Numbered from the stretch's first letter, positions 23,400-35,160 are shown. The stretch is DNA of 64,000 nucleotides from Parasponia andersonii (GCA_002914805.1 JXTB01000787.1:18886-82885); one strand, 5' to 3'. The notes: generated by a model not told the origin, from the sequence alone. Numbers and translations are program-made.

Positions 23400-24330
23400 G
23401 TGAGGATAGACGATCAAGACCTATGGATTTCGGTAGTGTGTGAGTATTCGGAGGTATTTCCTGAAGACTTACCGGGGTTACCACCTGATAGGGAGATCGA
23501 GTTCTGTATTGAGCTAGTTCCTAGAGCTCAGCCAGTTTCTATTCCAGCCTATCACATGGCACCTATTGAGATGGAAGAATTAAGAGAACAGTTGGACAAT
23601 TTACTTTCCAAGGGCTTTATTTGCAGTTGCACTTCTCATTGGGGTGCACCTGTTTTGTTTGCAAAAAAAGCTGATGGTTCGTTGAGACTTTGTGTAGATT
23701 ACCGGAAGTTGAACCAGTTGACAGTGAAGAACAAGTATCCTTTGCCAAGGACAGATGAGTTGTTTGATCAACTCGGTGGTTCAAGATTCTTCTCCAAAAT
23801 TGACTTGAGATCCAGTTATCATCAGCTGAAGATAAGAGAGGATGATATATCTAAGACAGTATTCAGAACTCGATATGGTCATTTTGAGATTCTGGTGATG
23901 CCATTTGGTTTGACGAATGCTCCCACAGCATTTATGGATCTCATGAATCAGGTTTTCAGGCGTTTTTTGATCGTTTTGTGGTTATGTTCATCGACAACAT
24001 CTTGGTGTATTCCAAGACTCGAGAAGAGCATGCCGAACATCTAGGGATAGTACTCAAGACCTTGAGAAATCATCAGTTGTATGCCAAGAAATCAAAGTGT
24101 GACTTTTGAATGTCCGAAGTGAAGTTCTTGGGTCATGTGATTTCTCACGGGGGTATTTTAGTCGATCCCGCTAAGATAGAAGCCGTTTTGGAATGGGAAA
24201 GACTGAGAAATGTGACGAAGGTACGTAGTTTCCTTGGATTGGCAGGCTACTACCGTCGTTTTGTGAAAGATTTCTCGAGAATTGCTTTTCCTTTGACGAA
24301 ATTGACCAAGAAGGAAATTAAGTTTGTTTG
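23400..24330 (+). pseudogene. Reverse transcriptase of the Tekay-like element
   Basis: Motifs are [94 protein letters not shown] and [20 protein letters not shown]. All are classic for Ty3/gypsy chromoviruses. Fossil. Confidence 0.94.
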
Positions 24331-24780
24331 GGATCATGAAAGTGAAGAAGCTTTTGTCAGGTTAAAACAGAGTTTAACCACTGCACCTGTTCTTACTGTT
24401 CCTGATAGTAATGAGCCTTATGTGGTGTATACCAATGCTTCGAAGACGGGTTTAGGATGTGTCTTGATGCAGAATGGTCGAGTTGTGGCTTATGATTCTC
24501 GTCAGTTGAAGCCACATGAGAGGAACTATCCCACCCATGATCTGGAGCTTGCAGCATTAATTTTTGCTTTGAAGATTTGGCGATGTTACTTGTATGGTGT
24601 AAAGTTCGACATTTTCTCCAATCATAAGAGTTTGAAGTATTTCTTTACTCAGAAGAATCTGAACTTGAGACAGCGAAGATGGGTTGAGTATATGGAGGAT
24701 TATGACTTTGACCCACAGTATCATCCGGGTAAGGCCAATGTTGTAGCTGATGCACTGAGCAGGAAGCCTTGTGGTGTACT
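24330..24780 (+). pseudogene. RNase H of the Tekay-like element
   Basis: Blocks are [60 protein letters not shown] and [20 protein letters not shown], followed by [13 protein letters not shown]. The order is as in intact relatives. Fossil. Confidence 0.93.
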
Positions 24781-24889
24781 AGCTGCACTAGTGTTCGAAG
24801 ATTGGAAAAACTCAATTGTGATTAGTGATTACAATTTGTAGTACTTCGAGAATGAAGGGGTTGCTTGCCTGAGAAACATTGTGATTTCA

Positions 24890-26170
24890 CCATCTCTTCT
24901 CCAGACTGTCCAGCAGAGTCAGTGGCAAGACAAGGAGTTGAGGACAATCTAGAACTGGCTTTAGAATGGTAAACAGTTAGATGGTTGGAGCACTAACAGA
25001 GAAGGAGGGTTTTTGCTTTTCAGTGGGAAGTTGGCTATAGATGATGACCCTAATCTTCTACAAACCATTCTAACTAAGACTCACAAATCAAGGTTCAAAG
25101 TACATTCGGGTAGTACTAAGATGTACTGAGACTTGAAGCAGCAGTATTGGTGGAAAGGAATGAAGAAGGATGTAGCTACTTTTGTGGCTGAGTGTTTGAC
25201 TTGTCAGGGAGTCAAGGCTGAACACCAGAGACTAGCTGGATTACTTCAGCCATTGCCAATTCTGGAATGGAAGTGGGACAAGATCACGATGGACTTTGTG
25301 ACCTATTTTCCAAAGACCTTGAGGAAGAATGACATAGTTTTGGTGGTAGTCGATCGGTTGACAAAGAGTACTCACTTTATACCGATTCGGATAGACTACT
25401 CTCTTACTAAGCTCAGTAGACTGTATGTGGAGAACATCATACGCTTGCATGGTGTGCCTTCAAGCATAGAATCTGACAGAGATCCAAGGTTCACTTCTAA
25501 GTTTTGGAGAGCCTTACAGAAAGTGTTTGGTATGCAGTTGGATATCAGTACAACTCACCATCCTGAGACAGATGGTCAGTCCAAAAAGACCATTCAGATT
25601 CTTGAGGACATGCTATGTTGTTGCATACAGAACTTTGGTGGGAACTGGGATGACCATCTTTCTTTAGTGGAATTTGCTTACAATAACAGTCACCAGACTA
25701 GTATGGGTGTGGCTCCATATGAAGTGCTATATAAGAGGCCGTGTAGATCGCATTTTTGTTGGGTAGAACCAGAAGTGCATATTACTCTCGGACCTGAACT
25801 GATTGAGAAGACTACTAGGAAGGTCAAGGATATCAAAGAGAGACTCAAGGAGATTCAAAGTTGCCAGAAGAGTTATGCTGACCCTAAAAGGCGTGAGGTA
25901 GAGTTCGATACTGATGATTTCGTATTCTTGAAAGTGACTCCAAGACGTGGTGTTACAAGATTTGGAGTTAAGGGTAAGCTTGCTCTAAGGTATATTGGTC
26001 CCTTTGAGATCACTGAGAGGATTGGACCAGTGGCGTATCGCTTGAATCTACCTGCACAGTTGGGCCACGTGCATAATGTGTTTCACGTGTCGATGTTGAA
26101 GAAGTACACACCGGACAAATCTCATATTATCCAGTACGTTCATGTACTGATCCAAGAAGATGTGTCCTAT
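24890..26170 (+). pseudogene. Integrase of the Tekay-like element
   Basis: The zinc head is seen near 25080-25210 (H...H, then CLTCQGVKAEHQ). The core has ITMDFVTYFPKTLRKNDIVL, VVVDRLTKSTHFIPI, ESDRDPRFTSKFWRALQKVF and HHPETDGQSKKTIQILEDML, with D, D and E in place. The C-terminal part has GKLALRYIGPFEITERIGPV and LGHVHNVFHVSMLKKY. Fossil. Confidence 0.94.
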
Positions 26171-26350
26171 ATAGAGTAGCATATTCGCTTGTTGGCTAGA
26201 GAGTTAAAGGTGCTTCGCAATAGAGAGATACCACTTATCAAGGTGCTTTGAGAACATCACAAGGAAGACGAGGCTACTTGGGAACTTGAGATAGAGATGT
26301 ACGAAAAGTACCCTCATTTGTTTGACTTTCAGTTAGAAGTTGTGTTGTGA
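26170..26350 (+). pseudogene. Chromodomain at the integrase C-terminus, Tekay-like element
   Basis: After integrase the translation reads HIRLLARELKVLRNREIPLI, then HHKEDEATWELEIEMYEKYP and HLF. This is the chromodomain-like module (group II) that in chromoviruses is thought to guide insertion to chromatin. Its presence supports the Tekay/Del placement. Fossil. Confidence 0.85.
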
Positions 26351-26408
26351 TGGAAAACTTGACTTGTATTTTGAATTTTGGGACAAAATTCTTTTAAGGA
26401 AGGGAGAA

Positions 26409-27980
26409 TGTAAAAACCCGGATTTTGGGAGGGTAATTTGGACAATTTATCAATTTTCCGGTTATAATATTATGGGGATTAATTTGCAAAAGTTTTATGT
26501 AGAGGAACAAAATTGCAAATTTTGGGGGGACTAGATTGATAGAGATTTGAAATTTGGGGACTTATGTACAATTTTTAAAAATTGCACAGCCCATTCAAAG
26601 CAGACCACGTGGCCTGTTCACTCATTTCTCTTCTCTCTCTTTTGTCTCTTCTTCCCCGATTTCTCTCTCTTTTCTCTGCGTTTTTCAGCCGCAGGGAGCG
26701 CTCCGGCCACCGTCCGCCAGTGCGGCCGACCGGCGAAGTATTGCCGTGCCACGTCGAAGCTCCACCGTCGACGTCTGCATCACCAGAAATCTCCAAAGAG
26801 GCCAAATCGGTTTTTTCATCACCGGCGAAGATTTCGGCCACCATTCGACCTCCAACCAGTCCCGTTGGATTTATCTCGTCTCAAGGATCATCAAGGTATT
26901 TATATCGTAACCCCATTTTGCCCGGATTGAAAGTTGCCATTTTTGGATATTTTGAGTTTAAGTTTGACTTTTCGATCCGACTGTTGGATTGTATTTTTGT
27001 TGTCATTTTTGGAATGTACTCGGAAAATGGAGAAGTTTGATATATATATTGCCTATATTTTGTGATTGGCACGAAAATCGAGATCGAATGGTTGAGATTT
27101 ACCTCGTTTTGTGTGCCACCGATCCAGTGTGGGCCTGGACCTGAATTGGACAAGTTAACATAGCTATTTTAGGTGCTAGGAATTCAGTGAAAAGGTCCGT
27201 TTGCGAAATTGAAGCTCCAGTGAGAAGATGACTTTTTGGAAAAGGACGATCGAGGGCTTGGAATTGGTTCCCGACCCTCCGGGCGATCGTCAATGACATC
27301 TTGAAGACTCAGTAGCATGGTATCGCTATTCCCGTGAGGTAGAGGTTTAGTTACCTTTATTTTATACCGTTTTTGAGTTAAAACTTATTTTTTGCCGCAT
27401 ATATATGAACAAGTGTGCTTTAAATGATTTGAATTATATGTGATGGAATTTGGTTATACGATATATACTGTACTGCTCTAGGAATTTGTTGTGTGCAGGT
27501 TATTTTTGGTACATCAAAAATAGGACAGTTATGCTACCCGTTTTTCTATAAAACCCTATTATGCATGTTTTACTGAAAAACCAGAGTACAGTAGTTTTTA
27601 CACTTCAGTTCAGGATTGCACGTGTCATAAGATCATACATGAGCACCGTGTTAGCATCGTTGTTATAGTGTGGCACTGCATTCCCCACCGTCGGTGAAAG
27701 TCCGTAAACTTGTGCAGGGTTTGTTCTTCTGATTACCTCCTCATTTGGTAGGCATAGGCAATTCGGTTGCCTCTCTAGGTTTGGTGGGCGACACACGAGT
27801 GTCCCCTCCGGGTATGGGCTTAGGTGTCAGGCAGGCTGTTAGGTATACTTAGCGCCATCATCTTAGGTTTCCACAGATGAGAGGATGAGAGCTCATGGGT
27901 ATGGGTTGATTTATGTCATGTGCATATAGATTGATGGTTTTGATTACACTGTTTTATATATATAGGCTCCCGGTTTGGAT

Positions 27981-28011
<31 letters not shown>

Positions 28012-28571
28012 ATGTTTTGGATTTGAACTAACCATGTAGGAGTTTTCCATCACTGAACTATTTTTCTTCGAGGTAACTATTTTCCTACTGGGCATTATAT
28101 GCTAACTCCCCTCCCCCTTCTTCCCTTCCTCAGGTGGTGTTCAGTGCGATCTTGGTAATCAGGACGAGTAAGAGGTCATCTTGACTGTAGTTCATTTCTT
28201 GGTAATGCTAGAAGTCTACTGTTGTGGTGTTTCGACTATTTGGAGTTTTGTATTAGCATTGAACCAAGATTACTACTTTTTATTTTGTCTGTAAACTTAT
28301 GTATGCCATTCTGGGATTTAACTTGTTGTTGTAGATGATGATGATGCTTGGACTTATATTTGATTTTCCCGTTTTTCAATTATTATTCGGTCTATGTTTA
28401 ATGGTGTATACGAACTGTAGGGGAGGTTCATGGGATGAAATTCCAAATACTTTATCAAAATGGACTGTTTACAAAACTAAAACTTTTTAGATACTTTTCA
28501 AATAAATCAAAGAATTTCCCACCTTTGTGAAATTCCCATTTTGCCACTAGCCCGGGTTTGGGGTCGTGACA
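26409..28571 (+). repeat. 3' LTR of the Tekay-like element
   Basis: It has TG...CA termini and is 2163 bp, about 200 bp longer than the 5' LTR. A (TA)n run lies at about 27979-28003, and a GC-rich, CT-rich block at 26600-26880. Confidence 0.92.
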
Positions 28572-29489
28572 TTTTTCGTCCAAATTCATAGAGTTTCACA
28601 TACATCTTTGGGAGAGACTGAATCTGTCAAAACAAGTTGCCAACTTACTCTTATCTTTAGTCTACAAATTTTGACTTTGTATCTCTAAATATTCCTATAA
28701 ATAGATGCTTAAGCTAGGCTTAGAAGGTATCTTGGTTTTGAGAGCAAGATCACTCTCTTTTATTCTCCTCTTATTCTTCATGTTATTGTAATCTTGCTTT
28801 GCCTTCAAAATAGTAAGAGTTTTGTGTTTAAAGTTATGTTCATATTGTGTTAATATTTGTTGTTCTTTTTCATCATGTTTACTTAATCTTATATGTTGCT
28901 AAGGTGAAAGGGTGAATCTCTTGAGAGAAAGATAGGTATAATCTAAACTCTAGATAGACTTCATTAATTCATTGTAGTCAACAATTGGCACAACAAATAC
29001 TTAATTCTTTTTGTACCGATTATGCTAAGAAGAGATTTTAATTTGTTGTAGACATAAGGTGGGCACTATGAATGCTTGGCCACATTTGCAAATATTAGTG
29101 TTATCAAAAAAAGGTAATTAAGAAAACTAATCAAATCACATAGATAACCAACAATGGACCTTTAATGATTAATCTTTCGATTAGAACCTCCGTTGTATGT
29201 GGATTCCAATTGAGTGATAAAAAAGCTTAGGTTATAAGAGTGGATCCCCTAATCTTAGCAACTGTTTAATTTTGTAACATCATATCGTTATATTTCTGTC
29301 ACTTTGTTTCATATTGTCACAATCATCCCACAACATACTTTTTCCTATCATTTTTATTCTGGTAATATATGTGTTATGGTCTTGTATTATTCACTAACCT
29401 TCCTGTGGATTAACTTCAGTTTCACCGAGTAATTTCTTACTTTGACACTCCTGCACTTAGGAAAGAACTTCATTAATTTGAATCAGTCA
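28572..29489 (+). repeat. 3' LTR of the Athila-like element, right part
   Basis: It resumes the match to the 5' LTR (about 9568-10583) immediately after the nested element. It ends GAATCAGTCA at 29489, followed by ATTAA. Confidence 0.92.
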
Positions 29490-29494
29490 ATTAA

Positions 29495-30690
29495 GTACCC
29501 TTTATTTAAATTTGATTATAAACATTTTATTAAGGTGATTTAAATAATGCATAATCATAAAAGGCTCCCAAGTGAGGAGAGGGATCACATACGGACCACT
29601 TAAGTCCCAAACTCTCATTAGACAGTTTAGGTCCTTTTGACAGAACCCCTTGTATTTTGCGTTTATTTAAATAAAAATATTTTTTCTTTTAAATTCTTAA
29701 AAAAAAAAAAATTGTTTAACTTCTATTAAATTGAAATACATTTTCAAGTTCAGTTTGATTAAACCATGTATTATGAAATAAACTGCCAAGTTATAACAAC
29801 GTTTTCAAACAACATCAAGCTTACATAATTGAAATCATTTGTCTCATAATAAGAACATATGCGGAAGTAATTTTAATGGTGGTATTCCATTGTCCGTGCC
29901 TCGCATTCATCCCTGCCTTAATTCCAGTTAACCAATCAATCAAATCATAGGTTTTTTTTCCTTTGTACCTATAGCATGGATACTCATAAAATGTGAGCTT
30001 TCGCTCAGTGAGTACAATGTAATTCTCATAAAACATTTTATTTACTTATAAACAAACAATTCTCTTTTTTTTTTTTATGAAATCATTACTTTACGTTTTA
30101 TTATAAGATATTATATCATGATTTTATCTCATAACAAACAATTCTTTTTTTTTTTATAAAAGTCCAGTTATGATGTTTTATGAAATCATTGATGTTTTAT
30201 GAAATCATTACTTTACGCTTTATTATAAGATATTATATCATGATTTTATCTCATTCTTAATTGTAAAGTCTTTTATCTTTCTTATAGGCCCTGGTGTATG
30301 TACCGAGTGTGCACTACCGAATGGGGAACTAGGGGAGCGACTCAACTAAAAACACTCACGGTCATAATCTTAACATACTTTTCCTCGGAAATCCTCGCTT
30401 AAGGGAGGTTGGTCTTATTTTCCCTCGGATATCCTCACCTAGTGGAGATTGGTACGACACCTTTAAATTCTTTATCTTTTTAGTCTTTTCTTAATATGAG
30501 TGGGTATGCTTCAATGAACCTAAACTTATATTCAACTATCATAGTATTTCCTTTGTTAAAGTATGTTGAAGTATTTTCATGATAACATTGTAAAGTAAGT
30601 ATACATCATTTTTTTATAGCATAGGAAAGTATCTTTATAAGCATATGTTATACATAGGCCATATAATAATAATATAAAGGCAAGTTAACA
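29495..30690. other. Non-coding spacer with short duplications, possibly an LTR remnant
   Basis: No coding signal. It contains AATGTGAGCTTTCGCTCAGTG near 29987 and, near 30290-30350, an unidentified repeat-like GC-richer segment. Within that a 47-bp unit is repeated (TTTTCCTCGGAAATCCTCGC near 30378 and TTTCCCTCGGATATCCTCAC near 30420). This composition recalls plant gypsy LTRs, but no partner LTR or termini were found. Its left end may continue the Helitron that is split by the Athila-like element. Confidence 0.4.
30077..30255. repeat. Direct repeat of about 58 bp, 121 bp apart
   Basis: ATGAAATCATTACTTTACG followed by TTTATTATAAGATATTATAT and CATGATTTTATCTCAT occurs at about 30077-30135 and again at 30198-30255, with about one difference. 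GATGTTTTATGAAATCATT is also doubled just before the second copy. Confidence 0.85.
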
Positions 30691-30694
30691 GAAA

Positions 30695-30876
30695 AAGGCA
30701 CTTAAAAGACCAAAAATCCATAATTAGACATAAACCATGGTACTAATCGAAAGAGCAAAAGTGTAAAAATAAAGCAAACATTGCTATGCAAAAAGACCAA
30801 AAAGACAAGTTAGACACAGACCACGAAAGACATCCCTAAGGTGAAAGCATAAAAGCAAAAGAATTACTATTATTTG
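30695..30876. repeat. 182-bp direct repeat, left copy
   Basis: It shares runs with 33560-33741: AAAGACCAAAAA, TCATAATTA-like, CATAAACCATGG/CAAATCATGA, AGTGTAAAAA, then GACACCC/GACATCC, AAGG, CATAAAAGCAAAAGA. By eye about 75-80% identical, in the same orientation. Shorter related copies lie at 31346-31440 and 33481-33560. Confidence 0.75.
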
Positions 30877-30920
30877 TACAGTAAAAACAGTCTGTTTGAA
30901 TAATGGAGAACTCGGAAAAC

Positions 30921-31177
30921 ATGTATAATTTAGAAAAAGAAGAATGGAGAACAGATGAAGAGGACAAGAGATTGAAAGAAAGCAATAGTCAAAACCATTT
31001 ATAACAAAGAATCAAAAGAGCAAAGCTGCTCAAATAACTAGGAAAAGACATGTACAATTTGCAAAAAGAAGAATGGAGGACAAATGAAGAGGACAATAGA
31101 CCGAAAGATAGTAGTGGTCAGAACCATGTATAATAAAGAATTAAAAGAGCTAAGCTAATCAAATGACCAGTAAAAAC
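30921..31177. repeat. Tandem repeat, two copies of about 129 bp
   Basis: ATGTATAATTTAGAAAAAGA, then AGAATGGAGAACAGATGAAG at 30921 on, is repeated from 31050 as ATGTACAATTTGCAAAAAGA, then AGAATGGAGGACAAATGAAG. Each copy also contains AGGACAA(G/T)AGA, AACCAT(T/G)TATAA and AAAGAGC(A/T)AAGCT. Confidence 0.85.
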
Positions 31178-32230
31178 AATAGCCGTATTTGAGCATAAGG
31201 GAAGACAAAGGAATAATATATTCAGACAACTACTAATCGATAGAACAGTAGAAGAAGTGGCAAAAGTACCTAGAAATTGTATCTAATTCCTAAAGCAAAA
31301 TTAACACAAAAGGGTAATTTCATCAATGCATAAGTTTAGAGAATGAAAAGACTAAAAAGCCACAATCAGACCCAAACCACATAAGAGATCCCAAGGGTAG
31401 AGATGTAAAGACAGAGGAGTCACTCTTATATATACAATGAAAATAATTTATTACATAGTACAATCATGGTCAATTTTACTTATATATCAATAAATAATAA
31501 ATAATGGTAGAAATATTTAACATAAATTCAAAAAAAGCGATACTATCACACACAAAATCATTAAATAAAGCATGCAAAGCTTATCTATATTAAAGAGAAT
31601 GTTTAAATAGTCCATATTAAAGAAAAACACAACAAAATCTGAGTAATTTGGAAGCCAAGATTAAGAACAGAAGAATAAATAATGAAATTGTATTTAGCAA
31701 TTAAAAATGTAACAATATCTGGCCAAATTTAGAGCCAATAATATAGTGCAATAAAAACCTTTCACAATGCATAACATTTAATATAATGATAAAAAGTTAA
31801 AAGACTTTAACAACACATAAACAAAAAATAGAATAGACATTGATTAAGAGAAAGTATGACTATAACTCAAACATCACAATAAATACTCATAGTGCTTGAA
31901 ACAGTTGCAGAGAAATACTTGTCAAATGAACTCCAAGAAAATACAGCTTATGTTAACATTAGAACAGAGGGTAAAAGCATAGTAGACACAGATAAGTGAG
32001 AGAGAAATGGACTTAGTAGACTCAGAGTAAGAACTAAAATAGAAATAAGTAAATAGTTTCACTTTATATAATGAAAAAGCAGTAAGATTGAAATAATAAA
32101 CATTAAAAAAAAGGAGAAAGGATACACGACAACATCTAAAGTCAAGAAATAATAAAAATATATGTAATTTTTAAAAAATTAAAAAGAAGGGAAAAAAAGG
32201 GTATTGAAACACTTACTGAAGACAATCTTC
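31178..32230. other. AT-rich non-coding segment
   Basis: A-rich on the plus strand, no open frame of note and no family motif. A copy of the dispersed 95-bp repeat lies at 31346-31440. Otherwise I see nothing that can be named. Confidence 0.6.
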
Positions 32231-32231
32231 T

Positions 32232-32870
32232 GATTTTTTTATTTTATTTTTTTACTATTTCCTTCCAAATAATAGTAGTAACAAAATATCAGTAGAACAT
32301 TAAATCAAAAGTATGGAATGATAAATGTTAAATGATAGGCCATTTAAAGAAAAAAATGTAGACAATAAATAACACCAAAATATCTAAAATGGATAATAAA
32401 TATTAGATAAAAAGAATTAAAAAATATAACATATTATCTTATAGATAAACTCTAAATAATTCTAAAAATTTCCATCACAAAATTAATCGACAAAGCATAA
32501 TCAATTCAATATACATATAAACACAAATAAAAGTAAACTAAAAAAATGATCCTTTTTTCACTCTTTTCTTCTTTTCGATTAGCAGTAGTTACAAAATATC
32601 AGTACAACATCAAATTAGAGGAATTAGATTGTGAATAGTAAAAATTGCAAAACATTAAAAAAATATAGATCATAATTAATACTAATATATCTAAAAAAAT
32701 AACAAATATCAACCGAAAGAAATTGAAAGATATACCAAATTATCCAAGCAATATACTTAAAAAAATTCTAGAAATTTCCATAGTAAGAATAATCGGCAAA
32801 AATGGAATCAATTTCACATACATACAAAAAAAACTAAGAATAAACTAAAGAATAACTCTAAATAGAATAA
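32232..32870. repeat. Tandem duplication of about 315 bp, diverged
   Basis: Copy one (about 32232-32550) and copy two (about 32551-32870) share in order AGTAGT(A/T)ACAAAATATCAGTA, ACAT(T/C)AAAT, AAATATCTAAAA-like text, AAAAAATTCTA/AATAATTCTA followed by AAAATTTCCAT/GAAATTTCCAT, AATCG(A/G)CAAA, and a final ACATA(T/C)A..AAACA/AAAAA-rich end. Confidence 0.75.
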
Positions 32871-33134
32871 ATATATGATAAATAAATGATAAAACGACAA
32901 AATTTAGAACCAGAAAAAAATACTAGAAATGAAGAACAAATCACCCGCATTCAAATATATCCGACCAAAGCAAGGGCTATTAATAAAGATCCCAAAAACA
33001 GAAGATAAAAGAGAGAAAAAAAAAACTCATCAACAAAAAAATGTATGATCCAAAAATTTTGGAAGAAGGAAAAAAGAATATATATCGAGGAAGATTGGAA
33101 GAATCATCGGAACATAGCAAAAAAGAAATAAAAA

Positions 33135-33365
33135 CCCCTATTTTAACAGAGACAAAAGCAAAGAACAGAAAATAAGAAGATATTTTGAGAAAAACAAAGA
33201 GGAAAACTATGAATCGAGAAGACAGAGAAGCGATAAAAACACATTGAGAAGACAAAAGAGAGAGAGAGAAGAGTCAAAGACCAAGTCCAACGAAGAATCC
33301 CAGGAGCCAAGACCACGAAAAGACCAAAAAACCGGAGCCCAATGCTCGGCCAAGGACGAAACATA
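33135..33365 (-). other. Pyrimidine-rich, leader-like segment on the minus strand
   Basis: Read on the minus strand this is unusually GC-richer than its surroundings and has a TCTTCTCTCTCTCTCTTTTG run, as in plant 5' leaders. It is followed by AT-rich sequence. No protein family was recognised, so it is only a candidate leader of a lost or captured gene. Confidence 0.3.
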
Positions 33366-33559
33366 GAAGAGCAATATTGTCAATGACTAATAAAAGTAGC
33401 TCGAAAATGACCAAAAAACCATCTTCAATCCCTTAACCAAAACAAACATAAAAGGACAATTGAATCAAGCGACAAATTAATGAAATAAAAAGACCAAATA
33501 GCCACAATCAATCAAAGACTACAAAAGAGATTCCAAAGGCAAAAACTAACAATAAAAAA

Positions 33560-33741
33560 GGTACTGAAAAGACCAAAAAATCATAATTAAACACAAATCA
33601 TGACACTAATTTGGAGTGCAAAAAAAGTGTAAAAAAGCAAATACTATTATACAAAAAAACTAAAAAAAAACCAAGTCAAGCACAGACAATGGAAGACACC
33701 CAAGGGCAAAGACATAAAAGCAAAAGAGTCATTGTTATTTG
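33560..33741. repeat. 182-bp direct repeat, right copy
   Basis: Partner of 30695-30876. The two copies bound 3.05 kb of A-rich, repeat-laden sequence. Confidence 0.75.
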
Positions 33742-35160
33742 GGGTTATGATCGTTTTCTCTGGGTATTGAAGATTGATATCTGCGGTGGTTTAATGGTGT
33801 CATTTGATTCCTTCATTTTCTTCTTTTGCTGTATACTTTTTAAAATGATTATATGTTTTGAAAGTATATCTAATAAATTGGATAGATCCGTAATTAATTG
33901 AAATGGGCAGCTTCCTGTTGTTTATGGTAGAATGTCATGATTCTTCTATGAGTTATGGAGCCTGGTGTGCCTTCTTCAAGATCTTGAGCATGTAGAAGAT
34001 AAGAGCTTTATGATTCAAGACAATAATTTCAGCCAAAAAAAAAAAAGACAATAACAAAAGGGTTAGCAAGTCATTGAATAAAAACTGGATATTTTATGTT
34101 AATTGTTCTGCCTTGTTGGATCTGTTTCCCTTTAATGAAGTTATTATCCGGCAAAAAAGATTAGGTTCATGTATATCTTGACCTCCCTAGATCGGAAGTT
34201 GCAGACCAATAACTGGTTTGTTTTGGTAAGAAATTTTAAAATATTTAATCAATGCAGATTATAAGTAATGTGGATCTTACAGTGGCATCCTGATTTTAAG
34301 AGCAGCCTTTTGACAACGAGTTTCATGATGATTTGTTTTGAAATTGTTCTCAAATTCCAATTCAGGATATATTTTTCTAAGAAAAAGTTTTCCTAAGTTA
34401 CATTTCAATAATTTTCTCAAAAAGAGATTAAAAAATATTGCATTTCAATATAGATAATCTTTTAAAATGTTAATATATTTTATTTTATATTTTTTTTCAA
34501 CTTAAATTTAAGCCTTTAAAATTTTAAATTTAATTATTTTATTAAAAAAAAATATTTAGACCAGTCCGATCATATACCAACATTATTCAGTCCAATCTAT
34601 ATAATGTCAAATCAGGCCTAAGATTTTACGAGTTAATTGGGCTTGTAATGATCCATGACTTATTTGGGTGCTCTAGCCACGTGACGAGTTCTTGGCCATC
34701 TTGAGCCTTATGTACCATTTTATTAATTCTCGTTATGAAAGATGCTAATGAATGTTGAACAATTAGTTAATATTATAATTCATTTGCTAATTATTTAATT
34801 TCTTAATTCGAGATGCGCAAGCATTATTTGTTTAGTGTGTTAATAAAAAGGGGTCACACACTAATTAATTACCATATATTTATACGCCAGCACGAGCTAA
34901 TTACTTACTATTAAGATGGAAAAAAAAAATTGATAACCCGAAAAACACGACTAACCGAACCAAGACAAATCCAAAAAACTGGATCAATCTTAACCCGAGA
35001 AAATTCTACCCCACCGAAAGTATACTAGTCGGGTTTGGATTAGGTTGGAAACCCGACTTGCCCAATTAATTAAGGGGTAATAATTATTTTATTTTTAAAT
35101 GCATATTAATATTATAAATCTGAAAATTAGAAAAATAGGCACGACAAAAAAAAAATTATT
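33742..35160. other. Spacer without recognised genes
   Basis: It contains intron-like T-rich text and a few GC-richer words near 33900-34020 and 34140-34220. A stretch near 34920-35060 is rich in ACCCGA/CCGAAC words, of the kind found in degenerate plant repeats. No frame gives a known domain. Confidence 0.45.

Larger units (their letters stand above)
19630..28571 (+). mobile_element. Tekay-like Ty3/gypsy chromovirus nested in the Athila-like 3' LTR, fossil
   Basis: The LTRs are 19630-21587 and 26409-28571, both starting TGTAAAAACC and ending TCGTGACA. The primer site fits initiator tRNA-Met, and a purine-rich run (AAGGAAGGGAGAA) precedes the 3' LTR. The order is gag, protease, reverse transcriptase, RNase H, integrase, then a chromodomain. 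Long LTRs and the protein motifs point to Tekay/Del. It is broken, with roughly five to ten interruptions. By eye the LTRs differ at about 7-12% of positions, mostly transitions. Confidence 0.92.
8928..29489 (+). mobile_element. Athila-like Ty3/gypsy element carrying a LOG-like gene, fossil
   Basis: The LTRs (8928-10583 and 19017-29489, the latter split by a nested element) start TGATGAA and end CAGTCA. Flanks are GTTAA at 8923-8927 and ATTAA at 29490-29494, a 4-of-5 match for a target duplication. The primer site TGGTGCCGTTGCCGGGG is the tRNA-Asp type used by Athila/Tat elements. Order inside is gag, protease, reverse transcriptase, RNase H, integrase, then about 3 kb of extra sequence including a LOG-like region. 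About 6% of bases differ between LTRs in two sampled stretches, so it is moderately old. Coding parts are broken in several places. Confidence 0.9.

Noticed and set aside
26547-27040. Overlapping open frames of more than 100 codons on both strands
   Set aside because: All lie in the GC-rich part of the Tekay-like 3' LTR. Equivalent frames occur in the 5' LTR at 19612-20104, so they are by-products of LTR composition.
33611-33901. 96-codon open frame
   Set aside because: The first part is the A-rich dispersed repeat and the rest is T-rich. No domain and no codon signal.
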